NCBI GenBank assembly: GCA_934277495.1
Contig: CAKQUI010000123.1
Coordinates: forward strand, 1-5,793
Direction of reading: 5' to 3'
Source of the DNA: an uncultured Clostridia bacterium
GTDB lineage: Bacteria; Bacillota; Clostridia; Peptostreptococcales; Anaerovoracaceae
Length of the DNA stretch: 5,793 nt
Shown here: piece after piece, positions 1 to 5,767 of the stretch
How the letters are laid out: the number at the start of each line of letters is the position of its first letter
Numbering within the stretch: position 1 is the stretch's first letter
Made by a program: the position numbers and the translations under genes
Notes under the pieces: generated by a model
Seen by the model: the letters and a program-made list of their open reading frames with translations, nothing else
Database searches by the model: none
What the model was told of the DNA's origin: nothing

Positions 1-1787
1 GCCTCAAACAGTGGCTTCCAAAGGTTTGCAACATTTTCTCCCTGGGAAACAGAATTAGTGGATACCAGGGCTGCTCGAATGGATGTTCCAGTCATCAAAT
101 CTGCACACTTCTTATACCAGCAACAAACATAATCCAGATTTCCAACGTTTTTCCAGCCAGCAAATATTTCATTAACATCCTTCTTCTGCTCTGTGCCCAT
201 CAGACGAGCCCCTACAAACGGAGGGTTCCCCATTATATAGTCAAGTTTCTCCTTAAGCACTACATCATTCCAGTCGATCCTGAGAGCATTTCCTTCAGTA
301 ATATTCACATAGCTTTTAAGTGGCAGAAAGTCGTCACTGAAACCGTAAAGAATTGCCTTTGTCTCCTCCAGCATCTGAGACTCAGCGATCCAGAGGGCTG
401 TCTTTGCTACAGTCACTGCAAAATCATTGATCTCGATCCCATAGAATTGCTGAATGGATACCTTGATCGGATTGTACTGCTCGGTACCTATTGTGATCTG
501 GCCACCGGTCAATTCTCTGATCACCTCGTTTTCAAGGCGTCGCAGGCTCAGATAAGACTCCGTAAGGAAATTCCCACTGCCTGCTGCCGGATCAAGGAAT
601 GTAAGCGATGCCAGCTTATCCTGAAATGATTCCAGTCGTTTTTTCTTTGTTTTAGGAACAGTTATTTCTCTGATTTTTTCAAGTTCTTCTTTCAAGCTGT
701 CCAGGAAAAGAGGATCGATGACCTTGTGGATATTTTCGATGGATGTATAATGCATACCACCTGATCTTCTTGTTTCCGGATTCAATGTACTTTCAAACAC
801 AGCCCCGAAAATAGTAGGACTGATATCTCTCCAGTCGAATCCTTCTGAAGCATCTTCCAGCAATAACTTCTGCAGTTCTTCATTGAATTGTGGAATCTCC
901 ACACTCTCATCAGCAAACAAGCCGCCGTTGACATATGGGAACTCAGCAAGATCTTCTTCCAGATAATCATCTCTTTCTGCAATAGGAGTATCCAGTACTT
1001 TGAACAGTTCTATCAAAGCACGTCTGCTTTCCCGCACAGAGAACTGTTTCATGTAATCGTGGAACTGATCCCGTTCAAAGATCCCGGCATCTTCTGCATA
1101 AAAAAGAAAAACAAGCCGGACACAAAGAGCATTCAGGCTGCGAAGCTTATGCTCTCTCTTAGCCTTATCTTCGGCTGTTTCATTTTTGGGCGCTTTCTCC
1201 GTAACCCCGTACTGTTTCATGAACGCATCGTAAATCAGGCCTATGATACTGCCTGCCTTGATAGATACCTCCATCTCATGTGAAATTTCTTTCACATCAT
1301 TTTTTACAAGAAAATCAAGTTTCTTATATTTATCCTGCAGCTCCAGGATACTTATCTTCTCCGGCTCTGGAACAACAGTATCCATGTTGTAGACCCAGAT
1401 TTCTGTAAAATTGCATATCACTATCCAGTTTGCTTTTTCTGACTTCGGAAGATTATTGTCATATCGTTTAGCCTGTTCATATGGAGTAAGCATCTTGCCA
1501 CCGGACTGCAGTTCTTTCTCGTCTAATAAATGTTTCGAACCCTTCTGCTCGATCAGAACATGGACATCTGCAATATATCCGTCAATGTATCTTGTATGTA
1601 CCTTACCGTCTTCTTCTGGCAGCTTTACTGCTTTCTCAAACCGGATATAGCTAGTCGGATTCTCAACTCCAAGTACATCATGAAGAAGCTCTATCCAGAA
1701 TGAATGACAGTCCTGCTTCTCATCTCCACCATTTTTCCACTTATTGATAAACTGCCTTGCAGCTTCACGTTGTTCTGTGTCTGTCAT
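1..1787 (-). CDS. MmeI-like fused restriction-modification DNA methyltransferase (type IIL/IIG), 3' end cut off by the window
   Basis: The frame stays open without a stop from the ATG at 1787 to the window edge: 595 full codons, roughly the first two thirds of a family whose members are usually about 880-930 residues. Seen: an N-terminal nuclease-like motif with D69 or D74, then E80-Q-K82, matching the D...ExK pattern of MmeI-family PD-(D/E)xK nucleases. It is followed by MLTPYEQAKRYD (99-110) and WIVICNF (121-127), typical of this family. A helical linker carries RLVFLFYAEDAGIF (224-237). AdoMet motif I is FLDPAAGSGNFL (397-408) and the catalytic motif IV is NPPF (521-524), the signature of amino-methyltransferases making N6-adenine or N4-cytosine. 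The target recognition domain would be in the missing part. The start is supported by AGGAG at 1799-1795, 7 bases before the ATG. Known of the family: one polypeptide both cuts and methylates DNA. Inferred: intact host defence enzyme; a methyltransferase-only role is possible. Confidence 0.9.
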   Translation of the reverse strand, partial: MTDTEQREAARQFINKWKNGGDEKQDCHSFWIELLHDVLGVENPTSYIRFEKAVKLPEEDGKVHTRYIDGYIADVHVLIEQKGSKHLLDEKELQSGGKMLTPYEQAKRYDNNLPKSEKANWIVICNFTEIWVYNMDTVVPEPEKISILELQDKYKKLDFLVKNDVKEISHEMEVSIKAGSIIGLIYDAFMKQYGVTEKAPKNETAEDKAKREHKLRSLNALCVRLVFLFYAEDAGIFERDQFHDYMKQFSVRESRRALIELFKVLDTPIAERDDYLEEDLAEFPYVNGGLFADESVEIPQFNEELQKLLLEDASEGFDWRDISPTIFGAVFESTLNPETRRSGGMHYTSIENIHKVIDPLFLDSLKEELEKIREITVPKTKKKRLESFQDKLASLTFLDPAAGSGNFLTESYLSLRRLENEVIRELTGGQITIGTEQYNPIKVSIQQFYGIEINDFAVTVAKTALWIAESQMLEETKAILYGFSDDFLPLKSYVNITEGNALRIDWNDVVLKEKLDYIMGNPPFVGARLMGTEQKKDVNEIFAGWKNVGNLDYVCCWYKKCADLMTGTSIRAALVSTNSVSQGENVANLWKPLFE

Positions 1788-1794
1788 TATGAAT

Positions 1795-1799
1795 CTCCT
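1795..1799 (-). promoter_or_regulatory. Ribosome binding site of the MmeI-like gene
   Basis: AGGAG on the minus strand, 7 bases before the ATG at 1787. It fixes the start of the restriction-modification gene. Confidence 0.8.
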
Positions 1800-1834
1800 G
1801 TTCAAGTGTCAATGTATTCGTATGATTTCAGTCT

Positions 1835-1865
1835 ATCATAAATATTCCGATCATGCTACTGTAAA
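1835..1865 (-). promoter_or_regulatory. Weak candidate promoter of the MmeI-like gene
   Basis: On the minus strand TTTACA (1865-1860) and TATGAT (1840-1835) each match five of six consensus bases, but the spacer is 19 bases, longer than ideal. It would give a leader of about 40 bases. A perfect TTGACA at 1813-1808 is too close to the ATG to serve this gene. This is a best guess only. Confidence 0.3.
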
Positions 1866-1962
1866 GACCAGTGTCGAGATATGAACGGACACGTTTTTCT
1901 AATTCTAATAATGTATATATTTTCTGGTTTCCTGATTCAGCAAATGATCTTGCTAATAATAC

Positions 1963-1991
1963 TTGATAAAATTTTACATTTCTGTTAAAAT
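1963..1991 (+). promoter_or_regulatory. Sigma-A-type promoter of the toxin mRNA
   Basis: TTGATA (1963-1968), a spacer of exactly 17 bases, then TAAAAT (1986-1991); each hexamer matches five of six consensus bases. The expected transcription start, about 6-8 bases further on, falls at 1997-1999. That is the first base or so of the GTGCCACC block that pairs with the 3' end of the same transcript. The coincidence of predicted start and repeat end supports both calls. Confidence 0.75.
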
Positions 1992-1997
1992 AAAGAC

Positions 1998-2029
1998 GTG
2001 CCACCAAAGCTACGGTGGGCGGTTGGTTC
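1998..2029 (+). repeat. Left arm of the inverted repeat enclosing the toxin gene
   Basis: GTGCCACC (1998-2005) and CGGTTGGTTC (2020-2029) are exact reverse complements of GGTGGCAC (2265-2272) and GAACCAACCG (2249-2258). The 14 bases between the two blocks on this side (2006-2019) face 6 on the other. In the mRNA this joins the two ends by 18 pairs. Confidence 0.9.
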
Positions 2030-2094
2030 CTTCTTTGCAGAAGGACCTCGCTCCTTCTGACTAAGTATTCTGCCTGTATAAGGCCGATACAGAA

Positions 2095-2100
2095 AGGAGG
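2095..2100 (+). promoter_or_regulatory. Toxin ribosome binding site
   Basis: A perfect AGGAGG lies 9 bases before the toxin ATG at 2110. An ATG at 2102 sits immediately after it and would encode only three codons, ending at a TGA (2111-2113) that overlaps the toxin ATG. That start is too close to the site to be favoured. Confidence 0.8.
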
Positions 2101-2109
2101 GATGTACTT

Positions 2110-2202
2110 ATGAGTGATTATGAAATATTATCACTGACGCTTATGATGCTTAGCATCGTAGTGACGTTATTGATTACGATCATTGATAACTCAAAAAAGT
2201 AA
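2110..2202 (+). CDS. Putative holin-like type I toxin, 30-residue membrane peptide
   Basis: A 30-codon gene encoding an acidic N-terminus (MSDYE), a single uninterrupted hydrophobic helix at about residues 6-25 (rich in L, I, V, M and T) and a short polar tail DNSKK. Size, layout and the xxYExLSL opening match the Firmicutes 'putative holin-like toxin' peptides (Hol_Tox-type) of type I toxin-antitoxin systems, relatives of TxpA/BsrG-type toxins. Known of such peptides: they insert in the membrane and stop growth or depolarise the cell when over-made, and an antisense RNA keeps their mRNA silent. The start is set by AGGAGG 9 bases upstream. It has its own promoter, a long structured leader, and a converging RNA gene overlapping its 3' end, so it is an independent unit between the restriction gene and the trmR operon. 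Toxicity is inferred, not shown. Confidence 0.85.
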   Translation: MSDYEILSLTLMMLSIVVTLLITIIDNSKK

Positions 2203-2231
2203 CCGCCCCAGTGTTCAGTAAGGCGATTACT
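2193..2231 (-). terminator. Intrinsic terminator of the antitoxin RNA
   Basis: On the minus strand AGTAATCGCC (2231-2222) pairs with GGCGGTTACT (2207-2198) in a 10-bp stem with one G-U wobble and a 14-base loop, followed directly by TTTTTT (2198-2193, whose first base is also the last of the stem). On the plus strand the wobble becomes a C-A mismatch and there is no T run, so the signal works only leftwards. It overlaps the toxin stop codon. It could also catch read-through from the CNNM operon, which has no evident terminator of its own before it. Confidence 0.85.
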
Positions 2232-2248
2232 TCTTAGTAATTAATCTT

Positions 2249-2272
2249 GAACCAACCGTCTACCGGTGGCAC
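2249..2272 (-). repeat. Right arm of the inverted repeat enclosing the toxin gene
   Basis: Reverse complement of the left arm in two perfect blocks of 10 and 8 bases. The right arm is also the 5' end of the antitoxin RNA, so toxin mRNA and antitoxin RNA begin with closely related sequences (GUGCCACC...CGGUUGGUUC). Confidence 0.9.
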
Positions 2273-2280
2273 CTTCATAT

Positions 2281-2306
2281 AATCATATTAACAAACATGA
2301 TTTTTA
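2281..2306 (+). terminator. Weak candidate terminator of the toxin mRNA
   Basis: AATCAT (2281-2286) pairs with ATGATT (2297-2302), followed by TTTATT. The stem is short and AT-rich, so this is a poor terminator by itself. It is, however, the first hairpin-plus-U-tract on the plus strand after the 3' pairing arm. Confidence 0.35.
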
Positions 2307-2313
2307 TTGTCAA
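2285..2313 (-). promoter_or_regulatory. Promoter of the antitoxin RNA
   Basis: On the minus strand a perfect TTGACA (2313-2308) is followed by a 17-base spacer and TAATAT (2290-2285), preceded by TG one base away (TGTTAATAT), an extended -10. The -35 is perfect where the toxin promoter's is not, consistent with type I systems, where the antitoxin is usually made in excess. The -10 overlaps the weak hairpin that may end the toxin mRNA. Confidence 0.75.
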
Positions 2314-2426
2314 TATAACTACTTGTCTTTTTCTCAGCTTTTGCGGCATTTATGTTTTTACACTATATCACCGTTGGATTTTCTAATGATGCTTTGGCTG
2401 TTGCGCCATGTGTTTACCGCTGTATG
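2314..2426. other. Short gap between the CNNM gene and the antitoxin promoter
   Basis: No gene, strong hairpin or terminator is visible here on either strand. The only palindrome noticed, TGGC with GCCA around 2395-2410, has no T run. The minus-strand operon therefore seems to end without its own terminator, or at the antitoxin terminator. Confidence 0.5.
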
Positions 2427-3797
2427 CTACTCTTCGGAGTCTGTTTTGTCTGCTGTTTTATTTTCCTCCTGCTCCTCTTCTTCCTGAGCAGGAAGGATGG
2501 TAACTGTTATCTGCTCGATCCGTCGGTCTCTTATGGAGTCTATCCTGAACCTGTAGTTTTCATACTCTATCTCACGACCGATATCGTTTTCATCAGGTAT
2601 CTCTCCCAGTATGTCTATCAGGAAACCTCCTATAGTCTCGCTGTTTTCAGATTCAAGATCGATACCAAGTTCTTCATCGATATCATCAAGATCCATACTG
2701 CCGTCAACAACGAATCTGTCATCCGCAAGTTTCTGTATCTCCGGCTCGACTTCGTCATATTCGTCGTCGATATCGCCCATTACTTCTTCTATTATATCCT
2801 CCATGGTGACTATACCGGAGAACCCGCCATACTCGTCTATGAGGATGGCTATATGCTGTTTCGCAGACTGGAGTTCGAAAAACAGCGAATCTATGTTCTT
2901 CGTTTCCGGTACGAAATACGGCTTTCTCAGTATAGATCTTATATCTACATTCTCGAATCCGTCTTCACGTGCCTTTATGAGATAATCCTTGATATAGAGT
3001 ATGCCTGTGATATTGTCGCTGTCGTCTTCATACACAGGTATCCTGGAATATCTCAGCTCCATAAGTTCATCGATATAATCCGATGTCGGTGCATTCACAT
3101 CTATCGAAAAAACATCCGTTCTCGGAGTCATGACTTCATATGCCAGAAGATCATCAAAGGCGAAGATACTGGTTATCATTTTCTTGCCTTCTTCTTTGAG
3201 CTCGCCGCTTTCCTGACCTGCTTCCAGCATGGAAACCACATCATCTTCAGAGTATTCAACACTTGTCACGTCCGTGCGCTGTCTGAAAAGCTTCAGCATT
3301 ATCGTCACAGCTACAGAAAGCAGCCATACGAAAGGCTTGAATACCAGCGCTATGAACTGTATCGGCTTGACTACACCCATGGCTATCTTATCAGCATGGA
3401 GCATAGCTATACGCTTAGGGAAAAGCTCCCCCAGCACCAGTGTGAAAAATGACAGTATCAGAGTGACCAGTATGACTGATATCTCCACACCGTACGGTAC
3501 TCCGGCTGCTGTGAGCCATCTGCCTACGTCGTCCGAAAAACTTACTGCCGCTTCGGCACTTGTCAGGAACCCTGCCAGAGTTATCACTACCTGTATGGAT
3601 GACAGGAACTTGTTAGGTTCATCTATCAGCCTGGAAAGCGCCTGCGCTTTTTTGTCTCCCTCCTGTGAAAGAGACCTTATTCTGTTTTTGTTGACTGAAA
3701 CTATCGCCATTTCCGCTGCTGCGAAGTATGCGTTTATGATTATAAGTACTGCAAGTAATATTATTTGCCCCCACATGGGCCCGGGATCAGATGACAT
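2427..3797 (-). CDS. CNNM/CorC (hemolysin C-like) membrane protein with paired CBS domains
   Basis: The 456-residue length is normal for the family. Seen: an N-terminal CNNM (DUF21) membrane domain with hydrophobic segments at about 9-28, 66-87, 104-122 and 144-168. Its motifs are NAYFAAAEMAIVS (22-34) and GELFPKRIA (123-131). A CBS pair follows, with EVMTPRTDV (221-229), RIPVYEDD (252-259), GILYIKDYL (265-273) and IDEYGGFSGIVTMEDIIEEVMG (split at 320-329 and 330-341). A CorC_HlyC transporter-associated domain spans about 355-435, and a very acidic tail (EEEEQEEN) closes it. Known of the family: Mg2+ or other divalent cation efflux and homeostasis (MpfA/YhdP types, CorC, TlyC); the 'hemolysin' name is historical. 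AAGGAG lies inside the last codons of trhP, 6 bases before this ATG, and only 3 bases separate the genes, so translation is probably coupled. The ion is not readable from the sequence. Confidence 0.93.
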   Translation of the reverse strand: MSSDPGPMWGQIILLAVLIIINAYFAAAEMAIVSVNKNRIRSLSQEGDKKAQALSRLIDEPNKFLSSIQVVITLAGFLTSAEAAVSFSDDVGRWLTAAGVPYGVEISVILVTLILSFFTLVLGELFPKRIAMLHADKIAMGVVKPIQFIALVFKPFVWLLSVAVTIMLKLFRQRTDVTSVEYSEDDVVSMLEAGQESGELKEEGKKMITSIFAFDDLLAYEVMTPRTDVFSIDVNAPTSDYIDELMELRYSRIPVYEDDSDNITGILYIKDYLIKAREDGFENVDIRSILRKPYFVPETKNIDSLFFELQSAKQHIAILIDEYGGFSGIVTMEDIIEEVMGDIDDEYDEVEPEIQKLADDRFVVDGSMDLDDIDEELGIDLESENSETIGGFLIDILGEIPDENDIGREIEYENYRFRIDSIRDRRIEQITVTILPAQEEEEQEENKTADKTDSEE

Positions 3798-3800
3798 TTT

Positions 3801-5027
3801 TTACTCCTTTCTTTTTCGTAAAATATATTTTTCAGCCACAGGCTGATCCATTCTTATCCTTAGTATCTGCTGAGGATGCGGCGCCGAATCTATCGGCTGC
3901 CCTTCTTCATCCTGCATGATCTCAAGTTTCTGTGTGAAGAAATCGCAGTCCGGTCCGAATATCTCTATCTCGTCTCCAAGGACCATCTTGTTTCTCTGTT
4001 CTACTACAGCCATATGTGTTTCAGGGTCATAGCTTTTCACAAGACCTGTAAAGCTGTAGTCCCTGGTATATGCGCTGGTCTGATAATTCTGGTCTTCATT
4101 AGTAGGCTTGTCATAATAGAATCCTGTTGTGAACTCACGGTGACTGGCCTTCAGAAGCTCCTCCATCCACGCCGGATCATACACATAGTTTTCAGGATCG
4201 CTGTAGTAAGCATCTATGGCTTTCCTGTATACGCCTATAGTTATAGCCACATAGAAAACACTCTTCATACGTCCTTCGATCTTTGCCGATGCGATCCCTG
4301 CTGACGCCAGATCCGGTATATGCTCCAGCATGCACAGATCCTTCGAGTTGAGGATGTATGTACCTCTGCCGTCCTCTTCTACAGGATAGTATTCCCCGGG
4401 ACGCTGTTCTTCAACAAGTCTGTATTTCCATCTGCATGGATGTGCACACTGTCCACGGTTGGCGTCTCTGTCAATCATGAAATTGCTCAGAAGACATCTT
4501 CCCGAATATGATATGCACATAGCTCCATGCACGAATGCCTCAAGCTCCATATCTTCAGGGATATTGTCCCTGATCTCCTTTATCTCTCTGAAAGTCAGCT
4601 CCCTTGCCAGGACAAGTCTTCTGACACCCTGTCTGTACCAGAAGTTTGCTGTGACATAATTAGTTGAATTAGCCTGTGTTGAGAGATGAAGCTCTGCACC
4701 CGGGATGATCTCTTTTATCATATCTATGATGCCAGGATCTGATACGATAAAAGCATCTATCGGTATGTGTCTTATGCCGGCAAGGTAATCCCTTAGAGGC
4801 TGGATATCTTCGTTATGTGCAAAAATATTCAGCGCCATATAACATCTGGCATCACGCTCATGAGCATATGCAACGCCTTCTTCGATCTCAGGAACGGTGA
4901 GGTTGCCTGCACCTGATCTGAGACTGAACATCTCTCCGCCGAAATATACAGCATCAGCTCCGTAATCTACTGCTATTTTAAGTTTTTCCAGATCCCCTGC
5001 GGGAGCCAGTAATTCCATTTTTTTCAT
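3801..5027 (-). CDS. trhP: U32-family tRNA uridine-34 hydroxylase TrhP
   Basis: 408 residues, opening with MELLAPAGDLEKLKIAVDYGADAVYFGG, the classic start of collagenase-like 'peptidase U32' proteins. The U32 signature is complete at 163-181: E163, F165, G168-A169, C171, G176, C178 and S181. Further cysteines at C194 and C198 (GQCAHPCRWKY) and C232 (NSKDLC) supply the usual iron-sulfur ligands. A C-terminal U32 domain of beta type lies at about 322-405. Known of the family: TrhP (YegQ in E. coli, YrrN/YrrO in B. subtilis) makes 5-hydroxyuridine at the tRNA wobble base, using prephenate; it is not a protease. The neighbouring trmR, which methylates that product, makes TrhP preferable to RlhA (23S rRNA) or UbiU/V-type members. 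The start follows trmR by 11 bases with no clear Shine-Dalgarno, so coupling is likely; the ATG three codons later is possible. Confidence 0.88.
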   Translation of the reverse strand: MKKMELLAPAGDLEKLKIAVDYGADAVYFGGEMFSLRSGAGNLTVPEIEEGVAYAHERDARCYMALNIFAHNEDIQPLRDYLAGIRHIPIDAFIVSDPGIIDMIKEIIPGAELHLSTQANSTNYVTANFWYRQGVRRLVLARELTFREIKEIRDNIPEDMELEAFVHGAMCISYSGRCLLSNFMIDRDANRGQCAHPCRWKYRLVEEQRPGEYYPVEEDGRGTYILNSKDLCMLEHIPDLASAGIASAKIEGRMKSVFYVAITIGVYRKAIDAYYSDPENYVYDPAWMEELLKASHREFTTGFYYDKPTNEDQNYQTSAYTRDYSFTGLVKSYDPETHMAVVEQRNKMVLGDEIEIFGPDCDFFTQKLEIMQDEEGQPIDSAPHPQQILRIRMDQPVAEKYILRKRKE

Positions 5028-5038
5028 TTGATGCTATA

Positions 5039-5767
5039 TCACTCTCTTTCAAGTATACTTACAGAAACACCGTCGCCTACAGGCAGCACACATGTCTGTG
5101 CATAGCTGAGGCTGTTGATGTACTGCATGAATTCCCGCATCCTGCGGATGCTTGTTTTGTATTTTTTCCTGACGTCATACTGGTCTGAAGCGGTCATGCC
5201 TTTCATCAGTACATTGTCGCATATGATGATGGCGTCTTTCCGGCAAAGAGTCAGCGACAGATCCCAGAATTCTCTGTAGTGGCTCTTCGCCGCATCTATG
5301 AATACTGCATCGAAGATCCCTTCTCCGGTTTCGCCGATATATCCTCCGGATACGGCCATATCAGCAAGCACATCCCTGGCGTCTCCATGCAGCACCTCCA
5401 CGCTGTCAGAAAATCCGAGACGTTTTATGTTGGCTGATGCCGTCTCGTACATGTCCTTGTCCGCCTCCACGGTGGTGACCTGGCATCCGCATTTTTCTGC
5501 AAAGCAGCAGGACGAATATCCTACAGCTGCACCTATCTCCAGCACTCTGCCTGCCTTTTTCAGACGCAGAAGAGCAGTTATCAGCTCCTCGGTATCTTTC
5601 AGTATGATAGGTACATGATCGGCCTGAGCCTCTTCCCTCAGTTCTGCAAGACCCTCTCCGCATCCTGTATAAAGACTGTCAGTATATTCTTTTACTATTT
5701 CATTCGTAATATTCATTCTGATATCAATACCATTTATTCTCACGGACTGCTTTATCATGTTCTTCAT
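5039..5767 (-). CDS. trmR: tRNA 5-hydroxyuridine-34 O-methyltransferase TrmR
   Basis: 242 residues, class I AdoMet methyltransferase of the cation-dependent O-methyltransferase type. Seen: HVPI (51-54) before the core, motif I VLEIGAAVGYSS (75-86), acidic E101 (TTVEAD) for the ribose of AdoMet, GDARDVL (128-134), FIDAAK (156-161) and CDNVLMKG (183-190). D158, D184 and N185 are at the places of the family's metal ligands. It ends with LPVGDGVSVS, as YrrM does. Known: B. subtilis TrmR (YrrM) turns ho5U34 into mo5U34, and its gene sits next to the U32 genes, as here. The protein is about 25 residues longer at the N-terminus than YrrM. Starts at M4, V9 (GTG) or M18 are possible, none with a good ribosome site. 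The first ATG is preferred because it overlaps a TAA as TAATG. A general catechol-type methyltransferase is the alternative, less likely beside trhP. Confidence 0.85.
   Translation of the reverse strand: MKNMIKQSVRINGIDIRMNITNEIVKEYTDSLYTGCGEGLAELREEAQADHVPIILKDTEELITALLRLKKAGRVLEIGAAVGYSSCCFAEKCGCQVTTVEADKDMYETASANIKRLGFSDSVEVLHGDARDVLADMAVSGGYIGETGEGIFDAVFIDAAKSHYREFWDLSLTLCRKDAIIICDNVLMKGMTASDQYDVRKKYKTSIRRMREFMQYINSLSYAQTCVLPVGDGVSVSILERE

Larger units (their letters stand above)
1998..2109 (+). promoter_or_regulatory. Structured 5' leader of the toxin mRNA with anti-Shine-Dalgarno segments
   Basis: About 110 bases lie between the predicted transcript start and the toxin ATG, very long for a 30-codon gene. 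Seen in order: a local hairpin CCACC (2001-2005) with GGTGG (2014-2018); a hairpin TCCTTC (2028-2033) with GAAGGA (2040-2045); a competing hairpin CAGAAGGA (2038-2045) with TCCTTCTG (2052-2059); and a hairpin CTGTAT (2074-2079) with ATACAG (2087-2092). CTCCTTCTG (2051-2059) can instead pair with CAG-A-AAGGAG (2090-2099, one bulged A), which would hide the Shine-Dalgarno sequence. The second and third helices share bases, as do the third helix and the one masking the ribosome site, so only some can form together. Inferred: a fold that keeps the toxin untranslated until processing or refolding. Confidence 0.7.
2193..2278 (-). ncRNA. Candidate antisense RNA antitoxin
   Basis: An RNA of about 85 nt is predicted from the minus strand: a promoter at 2313-2285 gives a start near 2278, and an intrinsic terminator ends it at 2193-2198. 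It is fully complementary to the last codons, stop codon and 3' untranslated part of the toxin mRNA. Its 5' end can fold as a small hairpin around GGTAGA (CCACCG with CGGTTGG), and a UUACU/AGUAA hairpin (2240-2236 with 2231-2227) competes with the first arm of the terminator. No ribosome site or sensible reading frame is visible in it. The convergent layout, overlapping at the toxin 3' end, is that of txpA/RatA and bsrG/SR4 in Bacillus. Function is inferred from layout; expression cannot be seen. Confidence 0.75.

Noticed and set aside
888..1283. Plus-strand frames within 447-1650 and a short minus-strand frame at 782-982
   Set aside because: The MmeI-like frame is continuous on the minus strand across this whole stretch with recognisable motifs, so these are alternative-frame artefacts.
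1998..2272. A riboswitch or T-box leader
   Set aside because: No known aptamer or T-box motif was recognised, and the region contains a small gene with its own ribosome site and a converging RNA gene that explain the structure.
1998..2272. A MITE-like mobile element bounded by the inverted repeat
   Set aside because: No target-site duplication flanks the arms, the arms have an internal mismatch block, and both promoters lie outside them, which fits RNA pairing better than transposition.
2352..3452. A 366-codon open frame on the plus strand
   Set aside because: It lies wholly antisense to the CNNM/CorC gene, has no ribosome site, and its translation shows no family features; the minus-strand protein has complete conserved domains.
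3798..3800. A Mg2+-sensing leader (M-box type) before the CNNM gene
   Set aside because: Only three bases separate it from trhP, leaving no room for a regulatory leader.
3229..3846. Plus-strand open frame of 205 codons, and similar serine-rich frames at 2611-2985 and 5298-5618
   Set aside because: These are shadows of the minus-strand genes; their serine-rich content is what antisense translation of those genes yields.
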